Below, piece after piece: positions 58,301 through 64,000 of a DNA stretch of 64,000 nt (position 1 is the first letter of the stretch; each line of letters starts with the position of its first letter). The notes beneath the pieces were generated by a model that worked only from the letters and a program-made list of their open reading frames with translations, did not search any database and had not been told where the DNA came from. Position numbers and translations under genes: made by a program. This DNA is from Saururus chinensis (lineage: Eukaryota; Streptophyta; Magnoliopsida; Piperales; Saururaceae), in contig CP141141.1 of the NCBI GenBank assembly GCA_035235625.1, positions 42,927,719 through 42,991,718 of the forward strand, written 5' to 3'.

Positions 58301-61285
58301 TTACCTCTCGACCAGAGTAAACCCTGGGATTTTTCTCAGTAGTCGTTCATCCATGGTAGATCTGAGTCTGGCCGCTTCACTCCACCTTCCAGCAGCAGCG
58401 TAAATGCTCGACAGGGCCACATAAGATCCCGAGCTTTCTGGTTTCAGCTCACACATCAATCTGCCAATTTGCACCCCTAGTTCAACATTTCCATGGACCT
58501 TGCAAGCGCCAAGCAAGGACTCAAGCATGCTAGCAGATGTCTTACATGGCAGGTTCTTCACCAAATTAAATGCCTCTTCCAATTCACCCCTTCTCGCAAG
58601 AAGATCCACCATACAAGCGTAGTGCACAATTCGGGCTTCCATGCCATACTCTTCTGTCATGGACTGGAAGATCATTCGACCTTCTTCTACTAATCCAGCA
58701 TGGCTGCAGGCTGATAGAACCCCAATGAAAGTTACATCATCAGGTTGAACTCCATGAAACTTCATCCGCGAGAAAAGATCAAGTGCAGCATCTCCATCCC
58801 CGAGTATTCCATACCCATTGATCATCACACTCCAAGACACAACATCCCTTTCGTCCATCCAATCAAATACTTTCTTCGCAGTCAATACGTCCCCACTTCT
58901 GCAATACATGTCTATAAGTGCATTGTTGACAGAGATGTTACTCTTGAACCCCTTTCGTATTATGTAGCCTGAAACAGATTCTGAAAGCTTGAGATCACTC
59001 AACTGAGTGCAGGATGAGATCAAGGTCAAAATAGTTACCGAGTCCGGTTCTATTCCCACCCAGAGCATTTCTATAAAGCATGCAAATGTCATATCCACTA
59101 GCTTGTTACGATTGCAAACAGACATCATGGCGTTCCACAGAACAACATTTCTCTTATCTGCCATGCCAAATAATGTAAAACAAGAGCTGACGTTTTCGAA
59201 TCTGTCATACATGCAAATGAGAGATGTAATAAGAGATGACTCAGGTATGTACCCAGTTCTAACAGCATATCCATGCAGGCACTTACCTTGTAATCCACTT
59301 TGGCACGTTGGTAATGCATTAAGCAAGGTTACAAAGTTCGGCTTATTACCCTCCATTATCATTCTCTTAAACAAATTTCTAACTTCTCCAAATAAGTTAT
59401 GCAAACGGTACCCAGTCATCAGAGCATTCCAAGAAACAACTGTCCTAAACGACATTATTTCAAAGAGGTATTTTGCTGCTTCCAGATCTCCGCAATTACA
59501 ATACATACTTATGAGAGCATTAGTGAGGGAATCATCGGAGATGCACCCAATTTTGATGGCGTAGCTGTGGATGGACATACCTTGTGGCAACTCTTCGCTT
59601 TGAGTAAACATCGGAAGGAGAGTAATGACAGTGACCACATCAAATTTCACATTTTGCTGTTGCATCTGCTGTACCAGAGCAACTGCGTTACCCTTGTCCC
59701 CATTTCTGAGATATCCAGAGACTAACGTATTCCAGGATATCACATTTCTCTTGGATGATTTGTGGAATAGCTTGATGCAATTAGGCAAATGACCACAATC
59801 TGAGTATATAGCCAGAAGTGCATTTGTAACACTAAGATTTATGTCTAGTCCATTTCGAAGACTTAAAGCATGAAAAATCTTACCAGATTGCAAATCACTT
59901 AATTTGGAACACGCAGAAAGGACAGTAATAATGGAAACAGAGTCCGGTTTTGTGCCTTCCCGTTGCATTTGATGAAAGGCTTCTAAAGCCATATGTGGAA
60001 ACTCATTCTGGACATAGCAAGATATAACCGAATTCCAGGACAGACGATTCTTTACAGGCATCTCACAGAAGGCGGATTGAGCAGCAACTAGATTCCCAAT
60101 TTTGGAATACATGGTTACAAGAGCAGTGGCAACACAAGTTTGATGCTCCAAACCAAACCTGACTCCACAAGCATGAATTGATTCACCACATTTAACATTT
60201 ATAAGATCACCACACGAGGGAAGAACGGCGACCAAAGTTATTAAATTAGGCCTTACGTTGGTCTGTCGCATGAGCCGGAATATTTCGAAAGCTTCCTCGA
60301 ATTGCCGGTTCCCTGCAAAAGCTGATATCATTGCATTCCAAGCAACTACACTCTTATCAGGTAACATATGAAACAAAGCTTCAACAGTGGATAATTCACC
60401 AAAACAAGAGTACATGGAAATCAAGGAAGGCACAAAGGATTCACTAGGAGAAAGTCCACATTTAAGTCCCAAGGCATGTATAGATTTGCAAGCTTCAAAA
60501 GCTCCTAACTGTGTGCAAACTGGAAGTATGGTCACAAAGGTGCTAACATTCGGCTGCTCTCCCATTTCCTGAATCTCCCTGAAAACTTCAAATGCTGCAT
60601 AATGAAGTTCATTGGCAGAATACCTAGATAGCAGTGCATTCCAGCTAACCAAGTCTCTGCTGAACATTCCATCAAAAACTTGGCGGGATAAATCCATGCG
60701 TCCACATTTGGCATACATATCAACGAGGGCAGTCTGTATCACAACATTATTCTCATACCCATATCTCAAAACATTACAATGGATCTCCTTACCCGTTCGA
60801 AGATAAGAAAGCCCAGCACATCCTTTGATCAGAAAAGGGAAGGTGAAATTATCACAACCACACCCAGAACTCTGCAACTGCGTATACACTGAAAACAGGT
60901 CGTGATACAATCCATGATCTGATAAACGCCGAATTATCAAATTCTGTAGACTTAAGCTGGGTTCCTTTATTGTTTCGATGAGGGATAAAGCATGTCTCGT
61001 GCTACCCAAATCCAAACACACTGCAATGATTTGTTCCACCACAGATTCATCGTCAAGTTTTCCATTAACTATAACAAGGGAATGGATTCGTTTCAGGGTA
61101 GCAGAAGATCTACATTGCTGTAAGAGACGAATGATCAAGCTGGAATCTTGATTAATTAAATATGTAGAAAGTGGAGACAGTGATGGCCTCTTTTGAAGAG
61201 AAGAAAAACGATAGCAAATGAAGACACGGCTATTGGAGACTAATGAGAGATAGTAAGCACGTCTGGGACTAATTCTTATAAGCAT
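58301..61285 (-). CDS. PLS-class pentatricopeptide repeat protein with E domain
   Basis: This is a single-exon 994-residue protein. The N terminus (MLIRISPRRAYYL, Arg-rich, no acidic residues) suggests mitochondrial import. From about residue 100 on, P, L and S motifs repeat at about 100-residue spacing, with the signature phrases ALVDMYAKCGRMDLSRQVFD, DLVSWNALLSRY, TALVTMYSKIGN, SWNTLVSGYLRNGD and DVVSWSVMINGYGILGDGDA. The end (HYACMVDLLARRGELEEAFN, LLGACKVHGN, GSYVALSSIYAAAGRWSEAA, IPGFTLVER) is the E region. No DYW deaminase domain follows. Such proteins bind organellar RNA and mostly recruit or assist C-to-U editing. The target cannot be read here. The frame is intact and longer than most relatives, with about nine PLS triplets. 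Confidence 0.95.
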   Translation of the reverse strand: MLIRISPRRAYYLSLVSNSRVFICYRFSSLQKRPSLSPLSTYLINQDSSLIIRLLQQCRSSATLKRIHSLVIVNGKLDDESVVEQIIAVCLDLGSTRHALSLIETIKEPSLSLQNLIIRRLSDHGLYHDLFSVYTQLQSSGCGCDNFTFPFLIKGCAGLSYLRTGKEIHCNVLRYGYENNVVIQTALVDMYAKCGRMDLSRQVFDGMFSRDLVSWNALLSRYSANELHYAAFEVFREIQEMGEQPNVSTFVTILPVCTQLGAFEACKSIHALGLKCGLSPSESFVPSLISMYSCFGELSTVEALFHMLPDKSVVAWNAMISAFAGNRQFEEAFEIFRLMRQTNVRPNLITLVAVLPSCGDLINVKCGESIHACGVRFGLEHQTCVATALVTMYSKIGNLVAAQSAFCEMPVKNRLSWNSVISCYVQNEFPHMALEAFHQMQREGTKPDSVSIITVLSACSKLSDLQSGKIFHALSLRNGLDINLSVTNALLAIYSDCGHLPNCIKLFHKSSKRNVISWNTLVSGYLRNGDKGNAVALVQQMQQQNVKFDVVTVITLLPMFTQSEELPQGMSIHSYAIKIGCISDDSLTNALISMYCNCGDLEAAKYLFEIMSFRTVVSWNALMTGYRLHNLFGEVRNLFKRMIMEGNKPNFVTLLNALPTCQSGLQGKCLHGYAVRTGYIPESSLITSLICMYDRFENVSSCFTLFGMADKRNVVLWNAMMSVCNRNKLVDMTFACFIEMLWVGIEPDSVTILTLISSCTQLSDLKLSESVSGYIIRKGFKSNISVNNALIDMYCRSGDVLTAKKVFDWMDERDVVSWSVMINGYGILGDGDAALDLFSRMKFHGVQPDDVTFIGVLSACSHAGLVEEGRMIFQSMTEEYGMEARIVHYACMVDLLARRGELEEAFNLVKNLPCKTSASMLESLLGACKVHGNVELGVQIGRLMCELKPESSGSYVALSSIYAAAGRWSEAARLRSTMDERLLRKIPGFTLVER

Positions 61286-61769
61286 CAGTCAGCGGAATCA
61301 AGAGCCCTGGCGTCCTGCTGCTACTCTAGCACCGACCTAATCAGCGCCATCCCACCAATTCCAAAGTGGAAGTAGTTCATTCTATTGACGTTAGCCCTGA
61401 AGAGTGAAGAGTTCTGCTTGCCTGTAAGCCAGATCTTCCGAGTTCTGCTGGCCTGAAGCGATGTTGCACAAATACCCACAAGTCAAAACGTTCTGGCTTG
61501 CCAATTTCATTACGACTTGCGAGTATTCCATTAAAAAAAACTTGCTATTTACACCCATTTTTTTCTTATATATTTTTCATTTTTTTATTTACTCTAACTC
61601 TATCTATTTCAGTTTCTCACTCATCTCCACTTTTACTTAATACTTTTAAAAAAATTAATTTTATTTGAAAAAATTATTTTCTCCCATTCTTTTCCCATTT
61701 GACTATTGACCCATTTTTAACACCTCTTCTTAATTTATAATTTTTATATAATTTTTAAAATATATAAAC
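61286..61769. other. PPR upstream region and AT-rich spacer
   Basis: 61286-61530 is the likely PPR 5' region, with a small direct repeat (AGTTCTGCTTGCCTG / AGTTCTGCTGGCCTG at about 61410 and 61440). The rest is AT-rich. Confidence 0.5.
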
Positions 61770-64000
61770 TTCTCAATTGTTACCGCTTTAGTGAACACAT
61801 CGGCTAATTGATTATTGGTCTTGATAAACTTCAACTCAACTTCATCTTTCTCTACTAGTTATTTTATGTAATGATATCTCAACTCAATATGCTTTGTTCT
61901 TCCACGAAAGATTTGATTTTTAGTCATTGCAATGACCGACATGTTGTCACAAAAAATTGTTGTTGGATATGCTTGCTCACACTTAAAATCCTTGATAATT
62001 CTCCTTAACCAAACCGCTTCACATAATGCACTTAAAGATGAGATGTACTCGGCTTTGGTGAAGGAGAGCAATAATGTCTTGTTTCTTTGATGACCATGAT
62101 ATTACCTTGCTTCCCAATGTAAAGATGTAACCGGAAGTGCTTCTTCTATCATCAATGTTACCGGCCTAATCACTATTAAAATAGCCAATCAATTCATTCT
62201 ATTTTTCACTTTCATATTTGAGCCTAAAATTCTTGGTTTCTTTCACATACCTCAAAATTCTCTTTGTCGACTAAAGATAAGTTTTACTAAGTTTGCTCAT
62301 GTACCTAGCAACAATGTTCACACTATGCACAATATAAGGTTTTGTATTAGTCAAGTATATCAAAAAACCAATAAGACTTATATAAGAGGATTTATCCACC
62401 TTTACATCCATCATCTTTTGACAACTTCACATTCGTAGTCATAGGAATAAACATTTCTTTGCAATTAGTCAATTTAAACTTTTTCAACAAATCATCAACA
62501 TACTTTTCTTGAGATAAGAATATTTCAACATTTTTTGTTTCATTTGAATTCCAAGAAATTATGTCATAAGTCATAAATTAGTCATTTTATATTCTTTCTT
62601 CATTGTGCACTTAAATTATTTTATATTCTTAGACTATTGCTAGTGTAAAATAAATCATCAACATAAAGGCAATCAATGATAAAATCATGCATACCTTCTT
62701 TCTTTATATAGAGAGATGGCTCATTCGGGCTTCTTTAGAATCTATTTTGTTTAAAATATTTGTCAATCTAATTATTTCATGTTCTTGAAGCTTGTTTGAG
62801 TCCATACAAGGCTTTGTGGAGTTGGTAGATTTTCTATTCCTTGCCTTTGACTTTGTATCCTTGTGGTTGCACAACATAAACTTCTTCTTCTAGCTCTCCA
62901 TTTAAAAATGTCGATTTAACATCAAATTGATAAATTTGTAATTTCAATTGAGCGGCAAGTGGAAGAACAATTCTTATAATTTTCATTCTTGCAACGGGAA
63001 TAGAAGTTTCATTGAAGTCAATGGCAGGTTGTTGTGAGTACCCTTTTGTAATTAGCCTTGCTTTGTATTTTTGAATTGAGTCATCTTCATTAAATTTTGT
63101 TTTGTACACCCATTTGAAGCCAATAACTTCTTTGTCTTGAGGTTTATCAACTAATTTCAGTGTCTTATTTTCTCAATCATATTCATCTCACCATCCATTA
63201 CTTTTATCCAAACTTCTTTTCTTGAAGCATCTTCAAATTTTGTTGGATCACAAGAAAAGAATGCAACATCATATTTATTATAAATTTCTTAAAGTGAACA
63301 TACATTTCTTTGAGGTGAATCACTATCCACATTATTTGAATTTTTTTGTCATATGCTTAAATCTTGTCTTGAGTTATGCTCTTGTGATTTTGAATTATTT
63401 GAAGTTTGATGACTTGATGAAGCCTCTTCTTTTTAATCTTCTATATACACTGTTGAAGATCCACCATTGTTTTCTTCAAAGTTCCTTGAACCTTCTTCAT
63501 CAAAGATTACATCTCTTGAAATCACTAATTCTTTTGTTTTAAGATTAAAAAACATATGTCTTAGATTCTTCACTATATCCAATAAAGATGCATTTTTCTC
63601 CTTTCTTATCAAACTTACTTCTCTATTGTGTAGGGATATGAGCATAAACAATGCATCCAAAAATTTTGAAGTAACTTACTTGTGGTTTTCTCTTGTGTCA
63701 TGCCTCATATATTATTATGTTTTGAATCGCCTTTATTGGAGACCTATTAAGGATATAGGTGGTCATATTAATGGCTTCCGCCCAAAATTAGTTTGGAAGA
63801 TTTTTCGCTTTTAACATGTTTCTTTCTATCTCCACAATGGTTCTATTTCTTTTCTCCGCTACACCATTTTGTTGAGGTGTGTAGCTAGTTGTTAGGTCCT
63901 TCTTTATGTCATGTTCTTTACAAAAATTCCAAAATTCTCTTAATGTAAATTCATCACCATGATCGGTCCTTAAGGCCTTCAATTTCTTTCCACTTTGATT
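61770..64000 (-). mobile_element. Degraded Ty1/copia element, integrase to RNase H, running off the window
   Basis: In minus-strand order: integrase (LRTDHGDEFTLREFWNFCKE, YTPQQNGVAEKRNRTI) at 63982-63788; the post-integrase MFFNLKTKELVISRDVIFDE block at about 63580-63480; RT (IQKYKARLITKGYSQQPAID, QIYQFDVKSTFLNGELEEEV) at 63109-62834; LSQEKYVDDLLKKFKLTNCK at about 62500; RNase H (TKAEYISSLSALCEAVWLRR, FCDNMSVIAMTKN, GRTKHIELRYHYIK) at 62071-61859; and LADVFTKA near 61790. The order integrase before RT defines Ty1/copia. Many frame breaks show it is inactive. Confidence 0.93.

Noticed and set aside
1..64000. tRNA, rRNA, organellar insertions or a prokaryote-like gene cluster
   Set aside because: No cloverleaf-like tRNA, rRNA or plastid/mitochondrial gene sequence was recognised on either strand by eye; a dedicated scan would be needed to exclude short ones.

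Overview
The window is nuclear DNA of a flowering plant: spliced genes with GT-AG introns, a PLS-class PPR gene, chloroplast and chlorophyll-catabolism genes, and a dense load of LTR retrotransposons, solo LTRs, MITEs and gene-capturing DNA transposons. The most telling gene is a cytochrome P450 that I recognise from memory of the family as CYP719A. These are the methylenedioxy-bridge-forming P450s of benzylisoquinoline alkaloid, lignan and piperine-type pathways. That points to a magnoliid or an early-diverging eudicot (Ranunculales, Proteales); this is an inference from one family.

Layout: 1-2852, 3' part of a WEB1-type coiled-coil gene (+). 3798-8397, a VID27-like gene (+) with a 2.6 kb intron carrying a 171 bp Mutator-type MITE. 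9.5-32 kb, a repeat-rich block: a cysteine-protease relic; a 3.1 kb DNA transposon with fragments of a MYB-CC gene and a proteasome RPT5 gene; a Ty1/copia relic split by a 2.07 kb solo LTR; a 111 bp tandem repeat; and two large LTRs (24.2-27.6 and 28.9-32.0 kb) in opposite orientation.

32.6-53 kb is a rearranged CYP719A/ERF locus. A group X ERF gene (-) is intact at 32.6 kb. A broken copy lies in an inverted arm at 42.96-44.5 kb. Two CYP719A copies (41.0 and 49.4 kb, both -) sit in a direct duplication, and beyond the second lie decayed copies of its promoter. The left CYP719A copy keeps a long reading frame but has lost its ATG, its TATA box and its ancestral stop; the right copy looks intact. 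Insertions here are datable by empty sites in the paralogous copy: a 3.19 kb solo LTR (TSD GATAC) in the left duplicate only, and a 1.43 kb hAT element (TSD TAAAAAAT) that carries an ABCB-transporter fragment.

53-57 kb holds a Tourist-like MITE, a cluster of short palindromes and low-complexity DNA without a gene. 57.1-61.3 kb holds two genes on the minus strand: red chlorophyll catabolite reductase (two exons) and a 994-residue mitochondrial-type PPR protein. 61.77 kb to the end is a degraded Ty1/copia element (-).

The host genes are unrelated housekeeping or organelle genes, apart from the ERF-CYP719A neighbourhood, where a regulatory link is possible but unproven. The most unusual content is the two independent gene-capturing transposons and the history of the CYP719A duplication. 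All family assignments come from recognised motifs, not from a database search.
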